DNA of 64,000 nt from Amycolatopsis deserti (GCF_014653945.1 NZ_BNAU01000011.1:124001-188000); one strand, 5' to 3'. Shown: positions 32,282-41,341, counted from the stretch's first letter. A program made the numbers and translations. The notes: generated by a model from the sequence alone, not told the origin.

Positions 32282-33480
32282 TGCTGCTGCTCCCCGGATT
32301 CGTCGGTGCCCTGCTTCTCGCGCGCCTCGCGCTCGCCGTCGGTGAAGGCGCCGAGGTCGGCGAGCAGTTTCTCGTGCCCTGCCGCCTGGTCCTCGGCGGG
32401 GGCGGGTGCGGCCGCCGCGGGTGCCTGGCCCTGGGGGTTCTTGAGGCTGTGCGACACCCGGCGGGGCAGGCCGCTGGCCGTGGTGCCGCCGACCATCGAC
32501 CCGGGCTGGGGACGGCGCGCGGGCGCGGGCCTCGGCGGCGCCGGTTCCCGCTTGGGCAGCCCGGCGCGCGGCCGGGCCGGCGCTTCGGTCGTGGTGGCGC
32601 CGCGTGCGGCCTGCGGGAACACCACCGTCTGGGTGCCCGACCAGCTGGCCTCGGGCAGGTCGGCGACGAGCCCGGCGGGCAGCAGCACGGTGGCCGTGGT
32701 GCCGTGCGGGACGCGGCGGTCGAGCCGGGTGCGCAGGTCGTGGCGGGCGGACAGCCGCCGCACCACCGCCAGGCCCATGTGCCGCACCGCGGAGTCGTCG
32801 AGCACCGGCTCGCCGGAGAGGCGGTCGTTGAGCTCGCGCAGCCGGTCCGGCGGCAGCCCGATGCCCTCGTCCTCGATGCGCACCAGCACGCTGCCCTGCT
32901 CGGTCAGGTGCGCGCTGACCCGCACCGGGGTGTTGGGCGGCGAGGACTTCGTCGCGTTGTCCAGCAGCTCGGCGAGCAGCCGGCTGAGGTCCTCGCTCGC
33001 GAACCCGACCACGCCCAGCGACACGATCCGCCCGATGGTGACCCGGGCGTACTGGTCGATCGAGGACATCGCGCCCCGCACCACGTCGACCAGCGAGGTG
33101 GTCTCGGCCGCGGTGTCGCTGGCGTCGCGGCCGGCCAGCACGCGCAGGTTCTCCGCGTTGCGGCGCAGCCGGGTGGCCAGGTGGTCCAGCCGGTACAGCT
33201 CGGCCAGGCGGTCGGTGTCCTCCTCCTTGGCCTCCATCTCCTCCAGCTGCGAGAGCAGGGAGTCGACCAGGTTGAGGTCCCGCAGCGCCACGTTGGCGCA
33301 GAGCGCGGCCAGCGCTTCTTCGTCGACCCGCTCGCGCTCCGGCGACGGGGACCGCACGATCACCGGCGGCCGCGGGGGCGGCCCGGCGGGCGGGGGACCG
33401 AAGAGCTGCGAGGCCGCTTCCTTCGAGCGATCCAGCAGCGCGCGTGAGCGGTTGAGCAGTTCTCGAGCCCGCGTCGCCAT
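32278..33480 (-). CDS. Conservon histidine-kinase-like ATPase (CvnA-type), no sensor domain
   Basis: Cytosolic CvnA-type protein of 400 aa. After a Pro-rich head come a helical dimerisation region with YRLDHLATRLRRNAENLRVL (His/Asn arrangement of CvnA proteins) and an HATPase with LLAELLDNATKSSPP, EDEGIGLPP and HMGLAVVRRLSARH. The C-terminal roughly 130 residues are Pro/Ala-rich and disordered-looking. Most Streptomyces CvnA proteins have transmembrane helices and a large extracellular sensor. None is visible here, so input probably comes from inside the cell. It is first gene of the five-gene operon. Confidence 0.9.
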   Translation of the reverse strand: MATRARELLNRSRALLDRSKEAASQLFGPPPAGPPPRPPVIVRSPSPERERVDEEALAALCANVALRDLNLVDSLLSQLEEMEAKEEDTDRLAELYRLDHLATRLRRNAENLRVLAGRDASDTAAETTSLVDVVRGAMSSIDQYARVTIGRIVSLGVVGFASEDLSRLLAELLDNATKSSPPNTPVRVSAHLTEQGSVLVRIEDEGIGLPPDRLRELNDRLSGEPVLDDSAVRHMGLAVVRRLSARHDLRTRLDRRVPHGTTATVLLPAGLVADLPEASWSGTQTVVFPQAARGATTTEAPARPRAGLPKREPAPPRPAPARRPQPGSMVGGTTASGLPRRVSHSLKNPQGQAPAAAAPAPAEDQAAGHEKLLADLGAFTDGEREAREKQGTDESGEQQQ

Positions 33481-33682
33481 GTCGTCCTAACTGCCTGGGT
33501 TCGTCACGTGCCGGGGCCCCAACCGTCGCGGGGACACCGTTCCCCGCGTGTGGCCGAACCCGCGCCGGTGCACGCCATGCAACCACTCGAACCCCGGCCG
33601 TGTCCACCACTCTCCGCGATCTTGACCCACCGTGCCCGGGTGATCAACGGATGGTGTTTTGCCTTGCGCGGCACGGAAACGC
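33481..33682. other. Intergenic region upstream of the conservon
   Basis: About 200 nt between the divergently read-from conservon start and the end of the repeat-protein gene. It must hold the conservon promoter; no clear promoter pair or terminator stem is seen. A short open frame at 33508-33690 has no ribosome site and is not called. Confidence 0.35.
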
Positions 33683-34435
33683 TCAGGTGAGCCGGACGTC
33701 CAGCCGGGCGGGCCCGTCGCCCACGCGCGTCGCCTGCCGGACCGGTGCGTAACTGGTGGCGACGACGGTGTAGGTCCCGGGCTCGAGGTCGTGGAAGGCG
33801 TAGTGGCCGTCCTCGCCCGCGTACGTGCTCCGGGCGACGTTGCCCGCTTCGTCGAGCAGGCTCACCGTGATCCGCGGCCACGGCCGCGGCAGGTCGCGCA
33901 CGTTGACCGAGCCGTGGATCACCGCCGCGTCGGCCAGTTCGACGTCCTGGCGCACGGACGCGTCGGTCATGTGCACCGCGACCGCGGCCGGCCGGTACCC
34001 GGGGGCGTTCACGGCGAGCGTGTACGGCCCGGCGGGCAGCGCGCCGAAGGAGTATTCGCCGCCGTGGCCGGAGATGTAGGAGCCGACGACCTCACCGCGG
34101 GCGTCGGCCAGCGTGACCGTCGCGTCCGCGACCGGCACCCCGGTGGCGGCCGAGCGCACCACGCCGCCGAGACCGGTCGCGCTCTCCAGTACGAGGTCCG
34201 CACCGGCCGCGGTGTCGCCGACGGTCACGGTGGCCGCCTCCGGCCGGTACGCCGGAGCCGAGGCGATCAGGACGTAGACGCCCCGGCCGGGCGCGAGCAG
34301 CCGGTAGCCGCCGTCGCGGCCGGTGGTGCCGCGCGCGATCTGCTGCCCGCTGGAGTCGACGAGCGTGACCGCCGCACCCGCCACCGGATCCTGCGCGGTG
34401 TCCCGCACCTGGCCGCGCACCTCGAGGGCGGTCAT
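33683..34435 (-). CDS. Carboxypeptidase-regulatory-like beta-sandwich repeat protein
   Basis: Protein of 250 aa made of three roughly 80-residue beta-sandwich modules (CarboxypepD_reg/SpaA-like). Each has an opening GxVxxxxxxPVAGAxVTL strand, a DGGYRL- or HGGEYSF-type turn and an APGYRPAAVAVH-type strand. It has no signal peptide or membrane segment. The ATG overlaps the stop of the MFS gene (ATGA), which itself ends with the same kind of modules. The protein therefore looks like a detached continuation of that tail. Its function is unknown, perhaps as a partner of the transporter. Confidence 0.85.
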   Translation of the reverse strand: MTALEVRGQVRDTAQDPVAGAAVTLVDSSGQQIARGTTGRDGGYRLLAPGRGVYVLIASAPAYRPEAATVTVGDTAAGADLVLESATGLGGVVRSAATGVPVADATVTLADARGEVVGSYISGHGGEYSFGALPAGPYTLAVNAPGYRPAAVAVHMTDASVRQDVELADAAVIHGSVNVRDLPRPWPRITVSLLDEAGNVARSTYAGEDGHYAFHDLEPGTYTVVATSYAPVRQATRVGDGPARLDVRLT

Positions 34436-36957
34436 GAGCGCGCCTGCTCGGGACGGCCGGCGCGCAGGTCGACGTCGACGGTCGCGGACTCGCCGCCGCC
34501 CAGGTCGACCTGCCGCACCACGGGTTCGAACAGGCTGGTCACCACGGTGTAGTCGCCGGGCGCCAGGTCCGCCACCGCGTAGTCGCCGTGCTCGTCGGTC
34601 ACCGCGGTCGCGGCGAGTTCCCCGGCAGCGGTGCTGACGGTGACGCGGGCGCCGGGCACCGGACGGTCGTCCGGCCCGGTGACGGTGCCGCGCAGCGTCC
34701 CGGCGGCCTGGACCAGCAGGTCCGCGACGGCGGGTTCGGTGCCGGACACCGCGACGGTGGCGGCCGCCGGGCGGTGGCCGTCCAGGTGGGCGGTCACCGT
34801 GATCTCCCCGGCGGGCAGGCCGGACAGCTGGAACGTGCCGTCGGCCAGGGTGAGCGTCTGCGCGATCACCTGGCCGCCGCCGTCCGTGGCGACCACCGCG
34901 GTGTCGCCGACGCCGGAGCCGCCGGGGGAGCGGCGCACGATGCCGGTCACGGTCCCGCCCCCGGACACCACGAAGTCGCGCACCGCGCCCGAGCCGTTCA
35001 GCATGACCGCGGCGGCCTCCGGCTGGAACCCGGGTGCGGTGACGATGAGCGTGTAGGTGCCCGGGCGCAGGCCGGACACCGCGTAGCCGCCGTCCGCGCC
35101 GGCCCGGGTGCGGGCGGCCTGCCTGCCGTCGGCGCCGGTCACGGTGACCACCCCGCCGGCGAGCGCGGTGCCCCCGGCCGTGCGCAGCCGGCCGGCGATC
35201 CGGCCCGGGCCCGCGTCGTGCTCGCTCACGTCGACGATCTCGCCCGCCGCGGCGGCCAGTTCGGAGCCCGCGGTCTCGTGCGGCTGCCCGGGCGCGGCCT
35301 TGCGCGCGGGCCCGGTGAACCAGGACGCGAGCGCGGCGACCACGGAGGCGATGATCGCGAACCAGAACGCGGCGGTCAGGCCGTCGGCGAACGGGCCGGA
35401 GATGAGCTGCGGGAAGAAGCTGCGCCCGGTCAGGTAGGCGGCCTGGTCCGGCGGCAGGGTGTGCAGCACGCCGCCGAGGAGCTGCTCGATGGGGTTGTAG
35501 CCGAGGAACGCGGCGAACAGCACGCCGACCGGCGGCAGCGACGCGATCTGGTCGGCGTCGGTGGCCGGCACGCCGTGCGCGGTCAGGCCCTGGGCCATCG
35601 CCGTCGGCAGGTGGTCGGCCAGTCCGGCGATCATCAGGCTGAAGAAGAAGCCGATGGACAGCACCATCGCCGAGTTCTGGAAGGTCGCGGTCATGCCGGC
35701 GCCGGCGCCGCGCGCGTTGTTCGGCAGGCTGTTCATCACCTCGGCCCGGTTGGGCGAGGTGAACAGGCCCATGCCGAGCCCGTTGAGGAGCAGGATCGCG
35801 GCGAAGGCCCAGTAGTTGAAATCGACCGGCAGGACCTCCAGCAGGACGAAGCTGACCGCGGTGATCAGCATGCCGCCGCAGGACAGCAGCCGCCCGCCGA
35901 TCCGGTCGGAGATGACGCCGGACACCGGTGCGGAGACGAGGAACCCGATGGTCAGCGGCAGCATGTAGATGCCGGCCCACAGCGGGGTTTGTTCGAAGCT
36001 GTAGCCGTGCTGCGGCAGCCAGATGCCCTGCAGCCAGATGATCAGTACGAACTGCAGGCCACCGCGGCCGAGCGAGGCGAGCAGGTTCGCCAGGTTGCCG
36101 AAGGTGAACGCGCGGATCTTGAACAGCCCGAGGTTGAACAGCGGGTTGGCGACCTTCGTCTCGATCACGCAGAACACGACGAGCACGACGGCGCCGCCGA
36201 TGAGGCAGGACAGCACGAACGGGCTCGTCCAGCCCATGGTGTGGCCGCCGTAGGGCTGGATGCCGTAGGTGATGCCCACCAGCACCGCGATGAGGCCGAC
36301 CGCGAAGGTCAGGTTGCCCCACCAGTCCATCTTCGCGCGGTGGCGCTCGCTGGTGTCCTTGAGCTTGAGGTAGGCCCAGATGGTGCCGAACACGCCGAAC
36401 GGGACGGAAACCAGGAAGACCAGCCGCCACTCGACCGGGCCGAGCAGGCCGCCGATCACCAGGCCGAGGAAGGAGCCGGCGATCGCGGCGACGCCGTTGA
36501 TGCCCAGCGCCATGCCGCGCTGGTGCTTGGGGAAGGCGTCGGTGAGGATCGCGCTGGAGTTCGCCATGAGGAACGCGCCGCCGATGCCTTGGACGATGCG
36601 CCAGGCGATCATCCAGATCGCGGCCGCGCCGCCGGTCATCCACGTGATCGCCAGGAATACCGACGACACGGCGAAGACGGCGAACCCCAGGTTGTACATC
36701 CGGACGCGGCCGTACATGTCGCCCAGCCGGCCGAACCCGACCACGAGCACCGCGGTGACGACGAGGAAGCCCATCATCATCCACAGCAGGTAGCTGGTGT
36801 TCGACGGCTCCAGCGGGTTGATGTCGATGCCGCGGAAGATGTCCGGCAGCGCGATGAGCACGATCGAGGAGTTGATCGTGGCCATCAGCATGCCCAGGGT
36901 GGTGTTGGACAGCGCGATCCACTTGTACCGGGGACCGAGCGCAGGCTGCACTTCCAT
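34432..36957 (-). CDS. DHA2-type MFS transporter fused to three beta-sandwich repeats
   Basis: Protein of 841 aa. Residues 1-555 form a 14-helix drug:H+ antiporter (DHA2/EmrB-like). It has MATINSSIVLIALPDIF in helix 1, GRLGDMYGRVRMY as the loop motif and WRIVQGIGGAFL. Residues about 580-840 are three carboxypeptidase-regulatory-like modules (AGRLRTAGGTALAGGVVTV, TGIVRRSPGGSGVGDT, RGTVTGPDDRPVPGARVTV). In 14-helix transporters both ends are cytoplasmic, so the modules would be inside the cell, unusual for this fold. ATG 36957 is preceded by an in-frame GTG at 36960 and GGAG just upstream. Confidence 0.88.
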   Translation of the reverse strand: MEVQPALGPRYKWIALSNTTLGMLMATINSSIVLIALPDIFRGIDINPLEPSNTSYLLWMMMGFLVVTAVLVVGFGRLGDMYGRVRMYNLGFAVFAVSSVFLAITWMTGGAAAIWMIAWRIVQGIGGAFLMANSSAILTDAFPKHQRGMALGINGVAAIAGSFLGLVIGGLLGPVEWRLVFLVSVPFGVFGTIWAYLKLKDTSERHRAKMDWWGNLTFAVGLIAVLVGITYGIQPYGGHTMGWTSPFVLSCLIGGAVVLVVFCVIETKVANPLFNLGLFKIRAFTFGNLANLLASLGRGGLQFVLIIWLQGIWLPQHGYSFEQTPLWAGIYMLPLTIGFLVSAPVSGVISDRIGGRLLSCGGMLITAVSFVLLEVLPVDFNYWAFAAILLLNGLGMGLFTSPNRAEVMNSLPNNARGAGAGMTATFQNSAMVLSIGFFFSLMIAGLADHLPTAMAQGLTAHGVPATDADQIASLPPVGVLFAAFLGYNPIEQLLGGVLHTLPPDQAAYLTGRSFFPQLISGPFADGLTAAFWFAIIASVVAALASWFTGPARKAAPGQPHETAGSELAAAAGEIVDVSEHDAGPGRIAGRLRTAGGTALAGGVVTVTGADGRQAARTRAGADGGYAVSGLRPGTYTLIVTAPGFQPEAAAVMLNGSGAVRDFVVSGGGTVTGIVRRSPGGSGVGDTAVVATDGGGQVIAQTLTLADGTFQLSGLPAGEITVTAHLDGHRPAAATVAVSGTEPAVADLLVQAAGTLRGTVTGPDDRPVPGARVTVSTAAGELAATAVTDEHGDYAVADLAPGDYTVVTSLFEPVVRQVDLGGGESATVDVDLRAGRPEQARS

Positions 36958-36977
36958 CACTCCAACCAGGGAAAATT

Positions 36978-36995
36978 AGTTGACCTATGCTAACT
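36978..36995. promoter_or_regulatory. Imperfect palindrome upstream of the exporter
   Basis: AGTTGACCTATGCTAACT has matching ends (AGTT/AACT) and partial inner symmetry, 21 nt before the exporter start. This is a typical position and size for a MarR or TetR repressor site of an efflux gene. No dedicated regulator gene is adjacent. Confidence 0.4.
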
Positions 36996-37106
36996 GATTT
37001 TCGCCTTTCGGGTGATGCGGCTCGCGCGTGATCCGGCTCGCAGGCATCTGGTGCGATTCCGGAAGATGTGCACTCAAGCGGACACTTCCGGCGAGCAGAA
37101 GCGGCG

Positions 37107-37144
37107 TTGACAGCGCCACGGGAGTATCAGTAGACCTGATAACC
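37107..37144 (+). promoter_or_regulatory. Promoter with overlapping operator for the amidohydrolase operon
   Basis: TTGACA (37107-37112) and TAGACC (37131-37136) are separated by 18 nt and lie eight bases before the ATG, so the transcript is leaderless or nearly so. TATCAG (37125-37130) and CTGATA (37136-37141) form an inverted repeat around the -10, a good repressor site. Confidence 0.6.
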
Positions 37145-38008
37145 ATGGATCCCAGCCAGCTCGAGGCGATCGACGTGCACGTCCACGTCGAGACCGACGA
37201 CCACGGGCACCTGTCCCTGCCCGACGACTTCGTCGAGGCGTCCTCGGCCTACTTCGGCGCCGACGCCCGGCGGCCGACCATCGACGAGATCGCCGCCTAC
37301 TACCGCGAACGCCGCATCGGCGCGGTGCTGTTCACCGTCGACATCGAGGCGTTCACCGGGCACCCCGCCCTGTCCAACGAGGAGATCGCCGAGGCGGCGG
37401 CCAAGCACCCGGACGTGCTCATCCCGTTCGCAAGCATCGACCCCGCCAAGGGCCGGGCCGGCGCGCGGCAGCTGGAGCGGCTGATCGCCGACCACGGCGT
37501 GCGCGGCCTGAAGTTCCACCCCAGCCTGCAGGACTTCGCGCCCAACGACCGCAGCGCCTACCCGCTGCTGGAGATCGCCCAGGCGCACGGGCTGCCCGCG
37601 CTGTTCCACACCGGGCAGACCGGCATCGGCGCGAACATGCGCGGCGGCGGGGGAGTGCGGCTGGGCCTGTCCAACCCGATGCTGCTGGACGACGTGGCGA
37701 TCGACTTCCCGGACCTGACGATCATCATGGCCCACCCGTCGTTCCCGTGGCAGGACGAGGCGCTCGCGGTGGCCACCCACAAGCCGAACGTCCACATCGA
37801 CCTGTCCGGCTGGTCGCCCAAGTACTTCCCGCCGCAGCTGGTCCGCTACGCCAACAGCCTGCTGCAGGACAAGGTGCTGTTCGGTTCGGACTACCCGCTC
37901 ATCACGCCGGACCGGTGGATGGCCGACTTCGCGCGCCTGGACATCAAGGACCACGTGCGCCCGAAGATCCTCAAGGACAACGCCGTGCGCGTGCTCGGCC
38001 TGGGCTAG
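37145..38008 (+). CDS. Amidohydrolase-2 family metal-dependent hydrolase/decarboxylase
   Basis: TIM-barrel protein of 287 aa of the amidohydrolase-2 (ACMSD/gamma-resorcylate decarboxylase) family. Metal ligands are visible: IDVHVHVE near residue 10, GLKFHPSLQDF, LFHTGQTG, IMAHPSFPWQ and FGSDYPLI with the final Asp. Members are decarboxylases or lactone/amide hydrolases of aromatic-derived acids. It is followed 9 nt later by an acyl-CoA ligase gene, suggesting that the product or a related aromatic acid is activated to a CoA ester. The exact reaction is not predictable. Confidence 0.87.
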   Translation: MDPSQLEAIDVHVHVETDDHGHLSLPDDFVEASSAYFGADARRPTIDEIAAYYRERRIGAVLFTVDIEAFTGHPALSNEEIAEAAAKHPDVLIPFASIDPAKGRAGARQLERLIADHGVRGLKFHPSLQDFAPNDRSAYPLLEIAQAHGLPALFHTGQTGIGANMRGGGGVRLGLSNPMLLDDVAIDFPDLTIIMAHPSFPWQDEALAVATHKPNVHIDLSGWSPKYFPPQLVRYANSLLQDKVLFGSDYPLITPDRWMADFARLDIKDHVRPKILKDNAVRVLGLG

Positions 38009-38017
38009 GAGCCGGAG

Positions 38018-39544
38018 ATGATCCACCGCAGCCCGCTGCCGGACGTCGAGATCCCCGACGTCACGCTCACCGAGTACGTGATCGGCGGGGCGGCCCGCTT
38101 CGGCGACGCGACCGCGCTCGTCGACGGCCGCACCGGGGAGACCCTGACGTACGCCGGACTGCGGGCGGCGGTGACCGCCGGGGCGGCGGGCCTCGCTGCG
38201 CACGGCATCGGGCCCGGCGACGTCGTCGCGCTGATGAGCCACAACCAGCCGTCGTTCGTGGTCGCCCTGCACGCGGCGATCGCGACCGGGGCGGCGGTCA
38301 CCCCGGTCAACCCGGCGCTGACCCCGGGGGAGATTTCCGAGCAGCTGCGCCTGTCCGGGGCGCGTGTGGTGATCGCGGCGGAACCGGTGGCGGACAAGGC
38401 GCTCGAGGTCGCCGACGAGGTGTTCGTGCTGGGCGAGCACCCGCGCGCCCGGTCGTTCACGTCGCTGTTCACCGACGGGCCGGCGCCGCGGCTCGACCTG
38501 GACCCGGCGACGACGGTCGCGGTGCTGCCGTTCTCCAGCGGCACCACCGGGATCCCGAAGGGCGTGCGGCTGACCCACCGCAACCTCGTCGCGAACCTGG
38601 CGCAGACGCGGGCCGGGTGGCGGATCGGCCCGGACGACGTGCAGGCCGCGGTCCTGCCGTTCTTCCACATCTACGGGTTCACGATCATCCTCAACTCAGG
38701 GCTGCTCGGCGGGGCGAAGGTGGTGACGCTGCCGCGGTTCGAGCTGGACGAGTACCTGCGAACTTTGGCCGGACACCGGGTCACGCGCGCCTACTTCGCG
38801 CCGCCGATGGTGCTGGCGCTGGCGACCGCGCCGCACGTCGAGGACCACGACCTGTCCAGCCTGCGGTTCGCGCTGTGCGGGGCGGCGCCGCTGGACGTGG
38901 AGGTGACCGAGCGCGCGCAGCGCCGGCTGGGCTGCCTGATCCGGCAGGGCTACGGCATGACCGAGGCCAGTCCCGGCACGCACCAGGTGTTCGACGACGA
39001 CTTCGCGTCGACGCCGCCGGGCAGTGTCGGGCGGCTGTCGCCGAACACCGAAGCCCGGATCGTGGTGCCGGGCACCGACGAAGACGTCGCCCCGGGCGAG
39101 ACCGGCGAGCTGCTGATCCGCGGGCCGCAGGTGATGGCCGGCTACCTGGACGACCCGGACGCCACCGCCGCGACCATCACCGACGGCTGGCTGCACACCG
39201 GCGACCTGGTGCGCGCCGACGAGGACGGCGTGTTCTGGGTCGTCGACCGGCTCAAGGAGCTGATCAAGTACAAGGGCTACCAGGTCGCGCCCGCCGAGCT
39301 GGAAGCGGTGCTGCTGACCCACCCGGCCGTGCTGGACGCCGCGGTGGTCGGCGTGCCGCACCCGGAGGGCGGTGAGGCGCCGAAGGCGTTCGTGGTCACG
39401 GCGCAGCCCGTCACGGGTGACGAGCTGATGTCGTTCGTGGCCGGGCAGGTCGCGCCGTACAAGAAGGTCCGCGAGGTCGAGTTCGTCGAGCGGATCCCGA
39501 AGTCCCCCACGGGCAAGATCCTGCGGCGGCTGCTCCGCCCCTGA
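38018..39544 (+). CDS. Acyl-CoA synthetase (4-coumarate:CoA ligase-like)
   Basis: ANL-superfamily ligase of 508 aa. ATP-binding motif LPFSSGTTGIPKGVRLTHRN lies near residue 170, then FFHIYGFTIIL, RQGYGMTEASPGTH, GWLHTGDLVRADEDGVFWVVDR and the C-terminal catalytic Lys in PKSPTGKILRR. It resembles plant-type 4CL and bacterial aryl/cinnamate CoA ligases. The ATG follows GGAGCCGGAG. It is second gene of the amidohydrolase operon and convergent with the DinB-like gene four bases beyond its stop. Confidence 0.92.
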   Translation: MIHRSPLPDVEIPDVTLTEYVIGGAARFGDATALVDGRTGETLTYAGLRAAVTAGAAGLAAHGIGPGDVVALMSHNQPSFVVALHAAIATGAAVTPVNPALTPGEISEQLRLSGARVVIAAEPVADKALEVADEVFVLGEHPRARSFTSLFTDGPAPRLDLDPATTVAVLPFSSGTTGIPKGVRLTHRNLVANLAQTRAGWRIGPDDVQAAVLPFFHIYGFTIILNSGLLGGAKVVTLPRFELDEYLRTLAGHRVTRAYFAPPMVLALATAPHVEDHDLSSLRFALCGAAPLDVEVTERAQRRLGCLIRQGYGMTEASPGTHQVFDDDFASTPPGSVGRLSPNTEARIVVPGTDEDVAPGETGELLIRGPQVMAGYLDDPDATAATITDGWLHTGDLVRADEDGVFWVVDRLKELIKYKGYQVAPAELEAVLLTHPAVLDAAVVGVPHPEGGEAPKAFVVTAQPVTGDELMSFVAGQVAPYKKVREVEFVERIPKSPTGKILRRLLRP

Positions 39545-39548
39545 CTGT

Positions 39549-40016
39549 TCAGGACCTGGCGGAGGCCAGCAGGACGTCGCGGGTCAGCTCGAGCTGACCG
39601 TGGTGCTGGGCCAGCTCCTCGTAGACGTGCACGAGCGCGGCGCCCTGCCGCCGCCCGACCGGGGTGCCCGCGTACTTGTCCGGGACCTCGCCGCGCGGCG
39701 GGGCGTCGAACTCGGCGCCCGCGACGTCCGCGCGCAGCTGCTCACGCGCCCGCGCGACCCGGTCGAGGAGCGGGGCCACCGGTCCGGAGGCGGTGAACTC
39801 GGCCTCGCGATCGCGGTGCACCGAGCGGCCCGCGACCACCTGCCCGGCCCAGGCGGCGATCACGCCGAGACAGTGGTTCACGATCGCGTAGGGCGAGTTC
39901 GCGCCGGGCAGGTCCGGCCGCGTGTTCGCCAGCTCGTCGCCCAGCCCGGCGAGGATCGCCGTCATGCCGTCGAGCGCGCGGTCGGTGAAGAACAGGAAAC
40001 TCTCCTCATCCAGCAT
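39549..40016 (-). CDS. DinB/mycothiol-transferase-like protein
   Basis: Four-helix-bundle protein of 155 aa of the DinB/DUF664 type. Metal-ligand positions are visible in YAIVNHCLGVIAAW and YEELAQHHGQLELTRD. Actinobacterial members include mycothiol-dependent transferases and isomerases, so a mycothiol-linked reaction is possible. ATG 40016 has GGGGAAG nine bases upstream; ATG 40025 would overlap that site. It is divergent from the Rieske operon. Confidence 0.82.
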   Translation of the reverse strand: MLDEESFLFFTDRALDGMTAILAGLGDELANTRPDLPGANSPYAIVNHCLGVIAAWAGQVVAGRSVHRDREAEFTASGPVAPLLDRVARAREQLRADVAGAEFDAPPRGEVPDKYAGTPVGRRQGAALVHVYEELAQHHGQLELTRDVLLASARS

Positions 40017-40201
40017 GATCACCATCTTCCCCGAAGCGCGCCGCCCACGGTTCGGGCGGCAGGGCGAGGGCGTTGGCGAGCCCGCTGATCGTCCGGTACC
40101 AGCCGGCCAGCACCACGATGCGGGTCCAGGTGGTGCTTCGGTTTTCGAACCACCAGTCCGTTCCCCGTCCGGGATCCCGCGTCCGCGGCCCGTCATTCCG
40201 C

Positions 40202-40230
40202 CGGTGATCTTTCACCTGGTGAAAACACCG
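40202..40230. promoter_or_regulatory. Nested palindrome upstream of the Rieske oxygenase
   Basis: TTTCACC-T-GGTGAAA (40210-40224) is a perfect 15-bp palindrome. Outside it CGGTG (40202-40206) and CACCG (40226-40230) add a second inverted pair. It lies 70 nt before the oxygenase ATG. The IclR regulator encoded downstream at 42543 is the nearest candidate protein. Confidence 0.65.
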
Positions 40231-40294
40231 CTGGTCCGCGCGGGGAGGCGGCGGCCACAGTGTGGTCGTCGCATCTACACCAGAGGAGCTGCAG

Positions 40295-41341
40295 ATGACT
40301 GCGTTCGTGCGCGACCAGTGGTACGTCGCCGCCTACGGGAGCGAGGTCGGGCGGGAACTGCTGGCGAGGACGATCCTGGGCGAGCCCATCGTCTTCTACC
40401 GCACCGAGTCCGGGGACGTCGTCGCCCTGGCCGACCGGTGCGTGCACCGCCGTTACCCGCTGTCGGAAAGCCGCCTGGACGGTGACCGGATCGTGTGCGG
40501 CTACCACGGATTCACCTACGAACCGTCCGGCACCTGCGTGTTCGTCCCCGGCCAGGCCCGCATCCCGCGCACCGCGCGTGTGCCGTCCTACCCGGTCGTC
40601 GAGCAGGATTCCTTCGTGTGGGTGTGGATCGGCGACCCCGCCCGCGCCGACACGGCCCTGATCCCGCGCGCGCCGTGGCTGGCCGACCCGGCCTACACCA
40701 CCGTGTGCGGCATGGAGCCGCTGGCCGCGCGCTACGACCTGCTAGTGGACAACCTGATGGACCTGTCCCACGAGACCTACCTGCACGGCGGCTACATCGG
40801 CACCCCGGAGGTCGCCGACACCCCGATCACCACCGAGGTCGACGAGGACCGCCGGATCATCTACGTCAGCCGCCACATGGACGACGCGGCCTGCCCGCCG
40901 TTCTACGCCAAGTCCACCGGCATCGACGGCCGCATCACCCGCTGGCAGGACATCGAATACCACCCGCCGTGCCTGTACCTGCTGCACAGCCGCATCGCGC
41001 CGGCCGGTGTGCTGCCCAACGCCGACGGCACCGACCCGGACGGGTTCCACGTCGAGGTCGTCTACGCGATCACTCCGGAAACCGAGCACTCGACACACGA
41101 CTTCTGGGCGGTGGCACGGGATTTCGCGCTCGGCGACCAGGAGGTCTCGGACTTCCTCGCGGAGAACAACCGCACCGTCGTGCTCCAGGACGTCGTCGCG
41201 CTCGACATCCTGGAGAAGGTCATCCAGTCCGAGCCCGAGGGCTACCAGGAGCTGTCGGTCAACATCGACACCGGCGGGCTGGCCGCGCGCCGCATCCTGA
41301 AGAAGATGGCCGGCGAAGCCGAGAAGGCCGCCACGCGATGA
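40295..41341 (+). CDS. Rieske non-heme iron oxygenase (vanillate demethylase-like)
   Basis: Ring-hydroxylating or O-demethylating oxygenase subunit of 348 aa. The Rieske centre is C49-x-H51 (CVHRRYPL) and C68-xx-H71 (CGYHGF). The mononuclear iron site is in DNLMDLSHETYLHGG. The length and lack of a separate beta-subunit gene match the VanA/dicamba-demethylase group. Electrons come from the reductase two genes downstream. AGAGGAGCTGCAG precedes the ATG. The substrate is probably an aryl ether or aromatic acid, but vanillate itself is not proven. Confidence 0.92.
   Translation: MTAFVRDQWYVAAYGSEVGRELLARTILGEPIVFYRTESGDVVALADRCVHRRYPLSESRLDGDRIVCGYHGFTYEPSGTCVFVPGQARIPRTARVPSYPVVEQDSFVWVWIGDPARADTALIPRAPWLADPAYTTVCGMEPLAARYDLLVDNLMDLSHETYLHGGYIGTPEVADTPITTEVDEDRRIIYVSRHMDDAACPPFYAKSTGIDGRITRWQDIEYHPPCLYLLHSRIAPAGVLPNADGTDPDGFHVEVVYAITPETEHSTHDFWAVARDFALGDQEVSDFLAENNRTVVLQDVVALDILEKVIQSEPEGYQELSVNIDTGGLAARRILKKMAGEAEKAATR

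Noticed and set aside
33508-33690. A 60-codon plus-strand frame with an ATG in the conservon upstream region.
   Set aside because: There is no ribosome site, no -10 box at the right distance and no protein-like composition.
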